DNA from: Halorubrum sp. JWXQ-INN 858
GTDB taxonomy: Archaea > Halobacteriota > Halobacteria > Halobacteriales > Haloferacaceae
DNA length: 64,000 nucleotides
Assembly (NCBI RefSeq): GCF_009806985.1
Contig: NZ_WUAX01000016.1
Coordinates: 579,761-643,760, forward strand
Direction of reading: 5' to 3'
Shown one piece after another: positions 1-8,867 of this stretch. The translations under genes and the position numbers were made by a program. The notes under the pieces are model-generated. The model ran no database searches, was not told where the DNA came from, and saw nothing but the letters and a program-made list of their open reading frames with translations. The stretch's first letter is position 1. The number at the start of each line of letters is the position of its first letter.

Positions 1-582
1 GAGGTACCGCTGCATGAACCGCTCGTCCATGTCGAGCAGCTCCATCTTCTCCTTGAGGATCGACTGGAACTCGGCGACGCCGATCTCGCCGTCGTCGGCG
101 GGACCCTCCATCGGGGAGGTATCGTAGCCGGCGTCGTCGTCGTCACCGTCGTCAGCCTCGTCCTCGTCCTCGAACAGCTCCTCGCGCTCGGCCGCCTTCG
201 CGTTGAGCGCCTGCCGGAGGAAGTTCGTCATCGTGACGCCCTCGATCTCGGCGGGGTACTGGAAGCCGAGGAAGATGCCGAGCGCCGCGCGCTCGTTCGG
301 CTCGAGTTCGAGCAGTTCCCAGTGGTAGTCGTCGTCGTCGAGCTCGACGTCGATGTCGTCGACATCGGACTCGTCGAGGTGCAACAACACCTGCCCGTCG
401 GTGACTTCGTACGCCGGGTGGCCCGCGATGACCTTCGCGAGCGTCGACTTCCCGGAGCCGTTCGGTCCCATCAGCGCGTGGATCTCGCCCGACTTCACTT
501 CGAGGTCGACGCCCCGAAGGATCCGTTCTCCGCCCTCTTCGGCCACCTGTGCGTGGAGGTTCTTTATCTCGAGAGTTGCCAT
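1..582 (-). CDS. sufC: Fe-S cluster assembly ATPase SufC (3' end outside window)
   Basis: Soluble ABC-type ATPase of the SUF iron-sulfur cluster assembly system, which works with SufB and SufD in the cytoplasm. The first 194 residues are present. The N-terminus MATLEIKNLHAQV and the Walker A motif GPNGSGKST are clear, as is the Q-loop region GFQYPAEIEGV. An Asp/Glu-rich insertion of about 30 residues follows the NFLRQALNAK segment, as is common in haloarchaeal SufC. The signature motif and Walker B should lie beyond base 1. The start ATG ends at 582; no better upstream start is seen. sufB and sufD are expected to the left (inference). Confidence 0.93.
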   Translation of the reverse strand, partial: MATLEIKNLHAQVAEEGGERILRGVDLEVKSGEIHALMGPNGSGKSTLAKVIAGHPAYEVTDGQVLLHLDESDVDDIDVELDDDDYHWELLELEPNERAALGIFLGFQYPAEIEGVTMTNFLRQALNAKAAEREELFEDEDEADDGDDDDAGYDTSPMEGPADDGEIGVAEFQSILKEKMELLDMDERFMQRYL

Positions 583-707
583 ATGTAAGGTCGTGCCTCG
601 TGGTCGATACGAGGTGGTTGGCGGGGTTAATGGTTACGGAATCACCCGTGAGAGTACCTAAATGGGGGAAGAAAACTTTCCGTACCGAAAACAGCTGTTT
701 CGTATTG

Positions 708-3700
708 CTACATAAAGGAGCCGAGTCCCGTCTGTTCCTGGCCCGTCTTGACCTCCTCCCACGACATCCCGAGCGCCTCGATCACCCGCTCGATCGGCCC
801 TTTAAGCGTCTTCTCGAGCATCTTCTCCCAGTCGACCTCGAACTCCGGTGGCACCTGGTCGGCGTACTCGAAGCAGATCACGTCCGGGTCGCGTTTGAAC
901 TCGCCGTAGAGGAGGTCTCGCTGGGGGTCGAGGCCCTCCTCGGATTCCATCCGCCGCCAGAAGTCCGGGTGTACCTTCTTCAGGTAGAGCCGCTTGGGCT
1001 TCGAGCCGTTCCCGAAGTTCGTGCCGAAAAGCAGGTTCGCGTACTGCGCGCCACGGACCTGCGCCGTCGGCGTCTCGTACGCGTCGAGCCGTTTGCCGAT
1101 CCCGCCGGGGATCCCCACCTCCTCGACGTCCATCTCGCCCGCGAGGAAACGGTCGATCACGTCGGAGAGGTACGTCTTCACGTCCGCGAGGTCGTCGTCG
1201 ATGTCGTCGCCCGTGACGATCGTCTCGATGACGTGCTGTTGGACCTCCTTCGTGATCCCCGCGATGTCGGACCGTTTGTACTCGAAGCCCGTGATGTCGA
1301 TGTCGTCGACGTCGTTCCCCTCCTTCCAGACGATGTGGCCGGCGTATCGCTTCTTCTTGCCCGCCTGGAAGAAGCGGCGGTAGAGCTTCTCGAACTCGAT
1401 CTGGAAGCGGTGGAACTCGGCGTTCAACTCCTCGCGAGCGAAGTCGTCGTAGCGTTCGTTGATGTGGTCCTCGATCTCGAAGGAGGTCTCGATCGCTTCC
1501 TCCTTCGACATGTCTGACAGGGATATCATGACGCTGTCAGTATCGCCGTATGCGACTTGATAATCGAGCTCGTTCGTGGCCGTTTCGGTGAAGTCGATGA
1601 CCTCTCGACCGGTCGCTGTGACGGCTGCTGCGCCCTCCTTGTCGTAGAGGCGGAACCGATCCCATCCCGTTACGCCGTATAACGACTGTCCGACGAACTG
1701 GAACTTCCCGTTCCGTCCCGCGAGGAGCGTGTGGTTATCCTCGACGGTCACGCAGTAGACCCCGTCTTCGGCCTCGCTTCGAGTCGCGCTCCGATGCATC
1801 CGAAGCGTGTTCTTCGCGTCTTCCGTGACGTAGATCCGCCAGCTTCCGCTGTCGTGACTGTAGCTCGCGGTGATCCCGAGATGCGCACACAGACGAAGCA
1901 CGTCGTCCCGTAGCTCCTCGCTCGACGTCGTGTATCGCCACGATCCGGTCCGCCGGTCACCGTCGCCGTCGATCAGCGTCTCCAAGAACGCTCGTTTCTG
2001 CGCTCTCGTCGCCTCGAAGACGAGGTCAGGGATTCGCTTCTCGAAGCTGCCGTCGCCACAGCGGTCACGGAGGAGCCCCCCGAGTAGCTTCGAGGTGAAC
2101 TGATAGCTGCGCTCGTCGACGTAGTAGTCCATCTCCATCCGATCGAGGAGCTCGCCGATCGTCGCGTGATCGGAGCCCCCGCCGTCCGCGACCGCGTCCT
2201 GTGCGATCTTCACGGTCGTTGCCGACCCTCGCCGGTTCTCACCGAACGTCTTCGCTTCGGAGGTGTAGACGTTCCCTTCGGTGACGTACCACGCAAGCAG
2301 TTCGAGGAAGTCGTCGCCGTCGAACGTCCGGGGGATCCACTTGCGACCGGATTCGCGGTGAATAACGCTCGTCTCACAGACCGACTCGATGTACTCGCGG
2401 TGGTCCTCGAACTCCGAGGCCGTGAACACGTAGCCGGTCTGTCCGAGATCCGCCTTCGGAACGCGCCGCGGTGTCCATCCCAACTCGGCAGTGAAGGTGT
2501 GACCGTGGACGCTCGGCCGGACCCACACTTCGTACTCGCCGTCGACGAGCTCGGTCAGGTCGACCTCATCGACTCGCTCCCCGTCCGGTCCGGTCCAGTC
2601 GTGGGGGAGCTCGTAGTTCGTCGCCCGATCGAGATCGGCGGCCTCCACGAAACCGTATCCGTCTTCGGAGATCCCGTTCGTCTCGTTTTTTCGGACCAGC
2701 ATCCGGTGGTTCGGCGTGACTCGGAAGTCGATCTTCGAGGTCTCGATATCGACGAGCTCCCCTCGATAGTCGGGGTACGTGTGGGTCTCTTCGACGGTCT
2801 TGACCGCCATCTCCTCCGTGTCGGGGTCGAGCGAGTACACGGCGTCGTCGACGTCCAAATCCGTGATCGACCGAACGCCTTCGGGAGTCAAGACCTCGGT
2901 GTCGGGCGTGAAGCAGTTCATAATCACCTTGACAGCTCCCTGCTGTCGGTCGTACTGTTCGTAGGGTTCGGTGCCGGGAGCGTGGTCGTTCCGGCGGGCC
3001 TTCTTGTCCTCGCGTTCGGAGAGCAGCTCGTCGACCATCTCGCGCATGATCCCGTCCGGCTCCTTCCGGAAGTGGGTCCCGTTGGGCGCGACGTACGTCT
3101 CGCCGTCGTAGGCGTCGGGGTTCACCTTCGTCTCCGGCCCGGCGTTGATCGTCACCATACACATCGGGTACAGCGACTTCAGGTCCTGTACCGTCACCAT
3201 CTCCTTGACCCCGGTTATCGGGTCGAAGACGGCCCCGCCCTCGAAGTCCTCGGACTCCTGTTGCCCCTTCGTCGGGAGCGCGAACTTGCCGAACGCCTTG
3301 TGGAGGACGTACATGTCGACGGTGTCGCCGGGCGTCGGCGCGTCCTCCAGCTTGCAGCCGACGAACGTCCGCACCTCGTCCCAGAAGTCGATCACGTCCT
3401 GTTTGCGGTCGATCTCCACGCAGAGCTCGACGTCGCGGATGCTGTATTCGAGCAGGCGCTCGGGGTCCTGCTCCCACAGATCGCCGATGTCGCCGGCGTA
3501 CCGTTCCTTGCCGACGCCGAGCTCGCGTTCGCCGACCGCGTCGAGGCGGTAGGACTCGAGCTCCGTGAACATCGTCCGTTTGTACGCGTACAACAGGTCG
3601 AACACGACCCGACCCTTGATGTCGGGGCCGCCCCAGCCGGAGCGCCACACTTCGCCGATGCGGGAGAGCCGATCGACCGAGAGGTCGTACTCGCCGTTCG

Positions 3701-4763
3701 TCCGCTCGTCGACGACCTCCATGCGGTCGAGGAAGTACGGCGCGTCGAAGTCCTCGAAGTTCCAGCCGGTGAGGACGTCCGGGTCCGTGTCGTCGAGGTA
3801 GTCGATGAACGCGTCGAGCATCGCCCCCTCCTCGGAGAACGTCTCGACGCGGAACGCGAGCCCGCCATCGTCGGCGACGTACTCGTCAATTCCGCCGTCG
3901 TCCGCCCCGCTCTCAACGATCCCCTCGTAGTTCGGGAGGTCCGTCGGCGGCGGGACGTCCCCGTCCGGCGCGTCGTACAGCCAGATCACGTACTCGTCGT
4001 CGTAGGAGTCGTGGCTGGTGAGACAGATGATCGGCTCCTCACCGTCCTCGGGAAACCCGCGGCGGTCGTCGACCTCGATGTCGAAGGTGTTCACCCGCAT
4101 CTCGGCGTCGACGTCGGCCGGTTCGAGGTGTCCCTCGTGGACCTGCAGGCTTCCCGATCCGTCGTCGAGGCGGCGCTCCTCGACGCGGATCCCGCCCTTG
4201 AGGCCGTTGTCGATCAGGAAGCGGTTCGGGAAGAGGATGTCCGCCTCGAACGTCGTCTCGAAGTCGTCGCGGATCGCCCCGACGTCGCGGGGCGTTCGGG
4301 TGACGATCCGCGTCAGCGGCTCGCCGCGGATCTCCTCGTAAGGCTCGCCGTCGGGTGTCTCCTCGCGCGTGCCAATGACGACGTCGTACTCCTCGACGGG
4401 GTCGCGATCGAGGTCCGCGGTCGGGACGTAAAAGTACGGCTCGACGCCGAGCACGCGCACGTGTTCGTGAACGTCGTCGCCGTCCGCGACGGGGCGACGA
4501 CCGAACACGTGGATGACGGGGTATTCGTCGCTCCCGTACCCCTCGACCGCGTAATCGATCTGCGTGATCATCAGCTCGACGGTCCCGGTCGACGCCGGGA
4601 ACCGCGCCTCGTCGACGTCGACGACGTCGCTGACGTGGCCGCGCCCGCCGCCGGCGACGACGACCGCCTCCTCGGCGGCGAGGTCGTCCCGATCGCCGGT
4701 CGTCCGGTCGGCGTCGTCCGCGACGTCGGGCGAAGAGAAGTCCGACAGTCCCGACTGGTTCAT
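708..4763 (-). CDS. polB: Family B DNA polymerase (PolB) interrupted by an intein
   Basis: Replicative/repair DNA polymerase with 3'-5' exonuclease. The precursor is 1351 aa; the mature polymerase is about 941 aa after removal of the 410-aa intein (residues 617-1026). Exonuclease motifs are visible: TFDIEVDD (about 225), GWNFEDFDAPY (about 331) and YSIRDVELC (about 441). Polymerase motif A is DLKSLYP (about 528) and motif C is YGDTDSVM (about 1074). The intein splits motif B between KVIMN and SLYG. The ATG at 4763 is chosen because a TATA-like box lies about 27 bases upstream. A GGAGG also lies close to the start, so leadered initiation is possible. An in-frame ATG at 4880 would overlap the divergent gene. 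The first ~55 residues are acidic and low-complexity. Confidence 0.96.
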   Translation of the reverse strand: MNQSGLSDFSSPDVADDADRTTGDRDDLAAEEAVVVAGGGRGHVSDVVDVDEARFPASTGTVELMITQIDYAVEGYGSDEYPVIHVFGRRPVADGDDVHEHVRVLGVEPYFYVPTADLDRDPVEEYDVVIGTREETPDGEPYEEIRGEPLTRIVTRTPRDVGAIRDDFETTFEADILFPNRFLIDNGLKGGIRVEERRLDDGSGSLQVHEGHLEPADVDAEMRVNTFDIEVDDRRGFPEDGEEPIICLTSHDSYDDEYVIWLYDAPDGDVPPPTDLPNYEGIVESGADDGGIDEYVADDGGLAFRVETFSEEGAMLDAFIDYLDDTDPDVLTGWNFEDFDAPYFLDRMEVVDERTNGEYDLSVDRLSRIGEVWRSGWGGPDIKGRVVFDLLYAYKRTMFTELESYRLDAVGERELGVGKERYAGDIGDLWEQDPERLLEYSIRDVELCVEIDRKQDVIDFWDEVRTFVGCKLEDAPTPGDTVDMYVLHKAFGKFALPTKGQQESEDFEGGAVFDPITGVKEMVTVQDLKSLYPMCMVTINAGPETKVNPDAYDGETYVAPNGTHFRKEPDGIMREMVDELLSEREDKKARRNDHAPGTEPYEQYDRQQGAVKVIMNCFTPDTEVLTPEGVRSITDLDVDDAVYSLDPDTEEMAVKTVEETHTYPDYRGELVDIETSKIDFRVTPNHRMLVRKNETNGISEDGYGFVEAADLDRATNYELPHDWTGPDGERVDEVDLTELVDGEYEVWVRPSVHGHTFTAELGWTPRRVPKADLGQTGYVFTASEFEDHREYIESVCETSVIHRESGRKWIPRTFDGDDFLELLAWYVTEGNVYTSEAKTFGENRRGSATTVKIAQDAVADGGGSDHATIGELLDRMEMDYYVDERSYQFTSKLLGGLLRDRCGDGSFEKRIPDLVFEATRAQKRAFLETLIDGDGDRRTGSWRYTTSSEELRDDVLRLCAHLGITASYSHDSGSWRIYVTEDAKNTLRMHRSATRSEAEDGVYCVTVEDNHTLLAGRNGKFQFVGQSLYGVTGWDRFRLYDKEGAAAVTATGREVIDFTETATNELDYQVAYGDTDSVMISLSDMSKEEAIETSFEIEDHINERYDDFAREELNAEFHRFQIEFEKLYRRFFQAGKKKRYAGHIVWKEGNDVDDIDITGFEYKRSDIAGITKEVQQHVIETIVTGDDIDDDLADVKTYLSDVIDRFLAGEMDVEEVGIPGGIGKRLDAYETPTAQVRGAQYANLLFGTNFGNGSKPKRLYLKKVHPDFWRRMESEEGLDPQRDLLYGEFKRDPDVICFEYADQVPPEFEVDWEKMLEKTLKGPIERVIEALGMSWEEVKTGQEQTGLGSFM
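1686..2915 (-). mobile_element. PolB intein with LAGLIDADG homing endonuclease
   Basis: In-frame protein insertion of 410 aa. It begins with Cys (CFTPDTEVLTPEG, splicing block A) and has block B at VTPNHRMLV. The two LAGLIDADG endonuclease motifs are LLAWYVTEGN and LETLIDGDGD. It ends in FQFVGQ, followed by Ser of the extein. The insertion point is the polymerase motif B Asn-Ser junction. The C-terminus is unusual: Gln replaces the usual Asn and Gly replaces the penultimate His. Expected activity is autocatalytic protein splicing plus homing into intein-free polB alleles. Confidence 0.93.
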
Positions 4764-4786
4764 GCGCCTCCTTTGGCGTACCCGGC

Positions 4787-4794
4787 TAAAAAAC
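4787..4794 (-). promoter_or_regulatory. TATA-like box of polB
   Basis: T-rich box (GTTTTTTA on the minus strand) centred about 27 bases before the polB ATG, as expected for a haloarchaeal leaderless transcript. Confidence 0.5.
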
Positions 4795-4836
4795 TCGGCT
4801 TTCGGGGGCGGCGAGGGTTCCCGCCACGGAAAGGCA

Positions 4837-4843
4837 TTTATTA
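4837..4843 (+). promoter_or_regulatory. TATA box of the 57-aa gene at 4865
   Basis: TTTATTA centred 25 bases before the GTG at 4865. Together with the polB box it forms a short divergent promoter region. Confidence 0.55.
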
Positions 4844-4864
4844 TGGTACTCCCTACCACACTTC

Positions 4865-5038
4865 GTGACCTCGAACCCACACGCGGACGACGGGACGCAT
4901 CGCTCGAGCGACCGTGAGGCGGACGACGCCGGGGTGGAGTGCTACGAGGACGGCGGGAACGTGGTGCTTTTCGACGCCACGAACCCGCTCGCGTGGGTCG
5001 AGGCGAGCCGAACGGTCCGGCTCACCGACGCGGCGTGA
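4865..5038 (+). CDS. Small conserved haloarchaeal protein (DUF7331-like)
   Basis: 57-aa acidic protein starting at GTG. Its second half, YEDGGNVVLFDATNPLAWVE, looks like a compact conserved haloarchaeal family (DUF7331 from memory). There is no membrane segment or metal-binding motif. It is divergent from polB, and a TATA box 25 bases upstream of the GTG supports leaderless expression of a real gene. Function unknown. Confidence 0.7.
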   Translation: MTSNPHADDGTHRSSDREADDAGVECYEDGGNVVLFDATNPLAWVEASRTVRLTDAA

Positions 5039-5146
5039 GACGGTCAGATCCCCGTCGCTCCCCGGGATCGGGGACGTGGGGACCGCTCGGTGAACGGCAA
5101 GGGACGGCGAGCACGCTCGGACACCGCTCCTGACGGTCGGACACGA

Positions 5147-5155
5147 CCCCTTTTT
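5147..5155 (+). promoter_or_regulatory. TATA-like box of the gene at 5181
   Basis: CCCTTTTTG-type element about 29 bases before the GTG at 5181. It overlaps an alternative TTG start at 5154, which argues against that start. Confidence 0.4.
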
Positions 5156-5180
5156 GAGTGACGATACCGTACGAACCGGC

Positions 5181-5672
5181 GTGAACCCGTTCGACGAGGA
5201 CGACGAGGGCGAGATCTCCATCGGCGAGCGCTCCGACGTCGAGCGGGACATGACTCCGGACATCCCGAAAGCGCCGTCGGTGAAGACGTTCGACGACACC
5301 GGGAACTTCGACGCCGCCGGCGACGTCCACCGGGACACCCTTCGGGCGTTCGTCGCCTGCGTCATCTACGCGAACGCCGCCCTGTTGCTCGTCAGCCTCG
5401 GCCCGATGGTGTGGTTCTTCGAAGGGTGGACGCAGATCGGTGCGGCCCTCCTCGCCGGGGGAGTACTCGCCGGGATCCGAGCCTACCAGACGTATCGTGC
5501 GTGGGATCGGTCCCGTGCCGAGCGGGACGACGACGCCGGAGGCGAACCCAGAGACGACCACGACGACGCCGGAGACGACCACGACGACGCCGGAGACGAC
5601 CACGACGACGCCGGAGGCGAACCCAAGGACGACCTCGATGACCCCGCACGGGAGCCCGCCCCGGAAGCGTAA
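5181..5672 (+). CDS. Two-TM acidic membrane protein with Asp-rich tail (DUF7322-like)
   Basis: 163-aa protein of unknown function, probably in the cytoplasmic membrane. An acidic N-terminus of about 55 residues is followed by two hydrophobic segments, around FVACVIYANAALLLVSLG and IGAALLAGGVLAGI. The C-terminal tail is made almost entirely of Asp, His, Gly and Ala and contains three perfect copies of a DDHDDAG unit. The family resembles a conserved haloarchaeal DUF (DUF7322 from memory). GTG 5181 is preferred over TTG 5154 because a TATA-like element sits over the latter. Confidence 0.75.
   Translation: MNPFDEDDEGEISIGERSDVERDMTPDIPKAPSVKTFDDTGNFDAAGDVHRDTLRAFVACVIYANAALLLVSLGPMVWFFEGWTQIGAALLAGGVLAGIRAYQTYRAWDRSRAERDDDAGGEPRDDHDDAGDDHDDAGDDHDDAGGEPKDDLDDPAREPAPEA
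5553..5615 (+). repeat. Three perfect 21-bp tandem repeats inside a coding region
   Basis: The 21-bp unit gacgaccacgacgacgccgg(a) is repeated exactly three times, at 5553, 5574 and 5595. It keeps the frame and encodes DDHDDAG. Imperfect partial copies lie on both sides. Copy number is likely to vary between strains. Confidence 0.9.
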
Positions 5673-5698
5673 TCCGTCAGCCCGGCGTCGGTCACGGT

Positions 5699-6139
5699 AT
5701 GCAGACGGTTCGTGACGCCGACGGCACCGCCCTCCTCCTCGTGAAACGGTCCGGCGAGTCGAGCCGGGTCCGCGACCCGGCGACCGGCGAGGAGCGATAC
5801 GTCGACAACGCGACTCTCACCGTCGTCGACGACGAGTCGCCGCTTTCGACCGCCGCGTCGGGCGTTCCCGCCCCCGTTCGCCGAGTGATGGGGGCGGTCC
5901 ACGACGACCGCACCCTCGGGCTCCTCGTCGAGCTCGTCGATCACGGCCCGCTCTCGGTCCTCGAAGCGATGGACGCGTACGACATGTGCGAGTCCGACCT
6001 CCACGGTCGGCTCGCCGAGTTCCGTGCGGCCGGGCTGATCGACGAAGCCGACGTCGCCGGCCGCCGAGGGTACGAGGCGACCGCGATCGCCTCGGCGGCC
6101 GTTCGACTGCTCCGTGGAGAGACGGACGGACCGACGTAG
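5699..6139 (+). CDS. Conserved haloarchaeal protein with a winged-helix-like C-terminus (DUF7346-like)
   Basis: 146-aa protein. The first ~45 residues look like a small beta domain (LLVKRSGESSRVRDPATGEE). The rest looks like a helix-turn-helix module of the kind RTLGLLVELVDHGPLSVLEA followed by LHGRLAEFRAAGLIDE, then a basic wing ending AGRRGYEATA. Its place converging on rad50 fits a DUF7346-type gene (family number from memory). It may be a DNA-binding regulator, but no target can be named. Confidence 0.75.
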   Translation: MQTVRDADGTALLLVKRSGESSRVRDPATGEERYVDNATLTVVDDESPLSTAASGVPAPVRRVMGAVHDDRTLGLLVELVDHGPLSVLEAMDAYDMCESDLHGRLAEFRAAGLIDEADVAGRRGYEATAIASAAVRLLRGETDGPT

Positions 6140-6173
6140 CCCACACCAACCCGCACGACCCGTGACGACCCGA

Positions 6174-8867
6174 TCAGTCGTCCGCGAGGGAGGCGGCGTC
6201 GATCCCGATCGCGTCCTCGCGGGTGACCGTCGACCGGTTGGACCGCGGGTCCTTTTCGACGGTGACCAGCTCGTCGGCGGCCCCGACCAGCTCGTCGTCG
6301 TGGCTCACGATGACGATCTGTCGGACGCCGAACCCCCGCATCTCCTCGACGAGGGTCACGAGCCGGGAGACGTGTCCGGAGTCGAGGAACACCGTCGGCT
6401 CGTCGAGGATCAACGGTGGGGTCGGCGCGGCCCCCTCGATCCCCTCCGCGAGGAGTCGGTAGATCGCACAGCGAAGCGAGAGGTTGAACAGGGCCCGTTC
6501 CCCGCCCGAGAGCTGTTCGGGGTCGAGCGACTCGCCGTCCTTCTGGTACACGGTGAGCACGTACTCCCCGTCGAGTTCGATGTGTGAGTACGCGTCGTTG
6601 CCGTACACCAGGTCGAACGTCTCGTTCAGCGTCCGCTCCAGCTCGGCGACGTTGCGTCGCCGCAGCTCCGCGCGGAGGTCGCCGTACATCGCCTCCAGCG
6701 CCGTCGTCTCCTCGTGGAGGCCCGCGAGCGCGTCGACGTTCCCGGCCAACGCGTCGTGCTCCTCACGAAGGGCTTCGAGCTCCTCGATCTCGGCAGTGAC
6801 GCCGCCGATCGCGTTCTGAAGCTCCGTACGCCGCTCGTCCAACCGATCGAGCTCGCCGACGACCTGTTCCAGGTAGTCCTCGGCCGTCCGTTTCTTCTCA
6901 CGAGCGGTTTCGACCGCCGACTCGTCGACCGCCTCGGCGAGCTCGTCGCGGCGGTCCCGCTTGTCCGCGAGCCGGTCGCGTCGCTCGTCGTTGACCGCCG
7001 TCACGTTCTCGCGCCGCTCGCGGAGGCGCTCGATACGGTCCTCCAGCTCCGCGATCGTCTCCAGTCGCGACGCGACCGCGTCGACCCGCTCGCGGCTCGC
7101 CGCGACCTCCTCGAGCGTGTCCTCCAGCTCCGCGACGCGCTCGGTGGCGGCCTCCGCTTCCGCCCGCTTTTCGGCGGCGACCTCACGGAGCGTCTCCGCC
7201 TCCTCGCGGAGCGCCTCCGCCTCCGCCCGCTCGGCCGCGGCCTTCTCACGCTTCCCGTCGGCCTCCTCGCGCCGCTCGGCGACGCGCTCCTCGATCATCG
7301 CCGCCGCGTCGTCGATTTCCGCGAGTCGCTCCTCGGCGGCGACGAGCCCGTCGAGCGCGTCGATCCGGTCGGCCAGATCCTCTCCGCGCTCACGGGCGGC
7401 ATCGAGGTCGTCTGCGAGCGTCGCGGCGCGCTCGCGGTCCTCCTCGACGCGGTGAGCGTGTGGCGAGTCCTCGACGGACTGGCCGCATTCCGGACACTTG
7501 CCGGCGTCGAGCAGTTCCTCCGCCTCCGCGACGCGGCCGCGGGCGTTCTTCAGGTCCGCCTCGAGCTCCGCGACGCGTTCGCGGACCTCGCCACGTTGCG
7601 TCCGGAGCTCCTCACGGCGGTCGGTCGCCTCGCCGCGTTCGACGTCGACATCGGCCGCCGCGAACCGTTCACGGAGCTCCGCGGCCTCCGCACGGAGGTC
7701 GTCGAGGGACTCCTCGCGCTCCTCCGCGTCCGCCGCCGCGTCGGCGGCGTCGGCGTCCAGTTCGTCGGCACGCTCCGTGGCGTCGTCGGCGCGGGCGACG
7801 AGGTCGCTCGCCTTGTCGGCGAGGTTGGTCGCCTGGTTGCGGAACCCCTCGGCCGTCACGCGGACGTCGCCCAGCGCGTCCTGGATCTCGGACTCGCGTC
7901 CCTCGAGCTCCTGCCGGCGTTCCGCGATGGCGTCCGAGGTCGCGGCGTCGATCCCCGCCGCGTCGAGCCGCTCGTCCGCCTCGGCCCGGAGCTCGTCGGC
8001 ACGCTCCCGCGCCTCGCGGATCCCCGATCGCAGCTCGTCGCGCTCGGTTTCGGCCTCGCGGAGGGCCGCCTCCAGTTCCTCGATGTCGGCCTCGATCCCG
8101 CGCAGGTCCTCGCGCTTCTCCTCGTACGCCGTCAGCACCGCAGCGGCCTCCTCGCGGGTCGTCTCCGCTTTCGATCGCTGTGTCTCGTAGTTCTCGACCC
8201 GTTCGTCGAGCTCGGCGAGGTCGCTTTCCAGGCCGTTGAGCCGCTCGTGGAGGTCCCGGTCCTCTTTGGCCGCGATCTGTTCGTCGAGCTGGTCGAGCCG
8301 TCCCCGTCGGTTCTCGAGGACGTCCTCGACGCCGAGCCGGGCGTCGCCGGCCCGCTCGCGGTACTCCTCCAGCTTCCCGAGCTGGAGCAGGTCGTCGATC
8401 GTGTCCTGTCGCTCGCCCGGCGAGGCGTTGATCAGCTTGTTCACCTCTCCCTGTCTGACGTACGCGCAGTTGACGAACGCCTCGGCGTCCATGCGAAGCA
8501 GCTCCGTCACGAAGGTCCGGACCGCGGTCGCGCCGTCGCGAGTCACGTCGGCCCCCGCCGTCGCCTCCAGCGTGCACTGGTGGTCGATCCGGCCGTCGTA
8601 GTCCTTGAGCCGACGCTCGATGTGGTACGAGACCCCGTCGTGGGTGAACCAGAGATCGACTTCGGTCTCCGCCTCGCCGTTGGTGATCACGCCGTCGAGG
8701 GTGCCGTCGAGCGCCTTCGAGCCGTACAGCGCGAAGAAGCACGCCTCCAGCAGGGAGGACTTGCCGCTGCCGTTGAGCCCGTGGATGACGGTGACCCCCT
8801 CGGTCAGCGTCAGGTCAGCGTCGCCGTACGGCTTGAAGTTCGAGAGCCGGACCCGGTCGAACCTCAC
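6174..8867 (-). CDS. rad50: DNA double-strand break repair ATPase Rad50
   Basis: 897-aa SMC-like ATPase partner of Mre11 in double-strand break processing. Walker A GLNGSGKSS lies at residues 30-38. Long heptad coiled coils rich in Glu, Arg and Ala flank a zinc hook CPEC at about 458-461. The ABC signature LSGGERALFNLSLR (about 785) and Walker B LILDEPTVFLD (about 822) complete the head. The start overlaps the mre11 stop as ATGA, so translation is likely coupled. The coiled coils are shorter than in eukaryotic Rad50 but normal for archaea. Confidence 0.97.
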   Translation of the reverse strand: MRFDRVRLSNFKPYGDADLTLTEGVTVIHGLNGSGKSSLLEACFFALYGSKALDGTLDGVITNGEAETEVDLWFTHDGVSYHIERRLKDYDGRIDHQCTLEATAGADVTRDGATAVRTFVTELLRMDAEAFVNCAYVRQGEVNKLINASPGERQDTIDDLLQLGKLEEYRERAGDARLGVEDVLENRRGRLDQLDEQIAAKEDRDLHERLNGLESDLAELDERVENYETQRSKAETTREEAAAVLTAYEEKREDLRGIEADIEELEAALREAETERDELRSGIREARERADELRAEADERLDAAGIDAATSDAIAERRQELEGRESEIQDALGDVRVTAEGFRNQATNLADKASDLVARADDATERADELDADAADAAADAEEREESLDDLRAEAAELRERFAAADVDVERGEATDRREELRTQRGEVRERVAELEADLKNARGRVAEAEELLDAGKCPECGQSVEDSPHAHRVEEDRERAATLADDLDAARERGEDLADRIDALDGLVAAEERLAEIDDAAAMIEERVAERREEADGKREKAAAERAEAEALREEAETLREVAAEKRAEAEAATERVAELEDTLEEVAASRERVDAVASRLETIAELEDRIERLRERRENVTAVNDERRDRLADKRDRRDELAEAVDESAVETAREKKRTAEDYLEQVVGELDRLDERRTELQNAIGGVTAEIEELEALREEHDALAGNVDALAGLHEETTALEAMYGDLRAELRRRNVAELERTLNETFDLVYGNDAYSHIELDGEYVLTVYQKDGESLDPEQLSGGERALFNLSLRCAIYRLLAEGIEGAAPTPPLILDEPTVFLDSGHVSRLVTLVEEMRGFGVRQIVIVSHDDELVGAADELVTVEKDPRSNRSTVTREDAIGIDAASLADD

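Noticed and set aside
1683..2918. Insertion sequence or frameshift inside polB
   Set aside because: The frame is continuous and the ends match intein splice junctions, with extein motif B restored after removal.
2166..4868. A 900-codon plus-strand frame
   Set aside because: Antisense to polB, compositionally odd (Val/Arg/Asp-rich without motifs). The minus strand carries all polymerase motifs.
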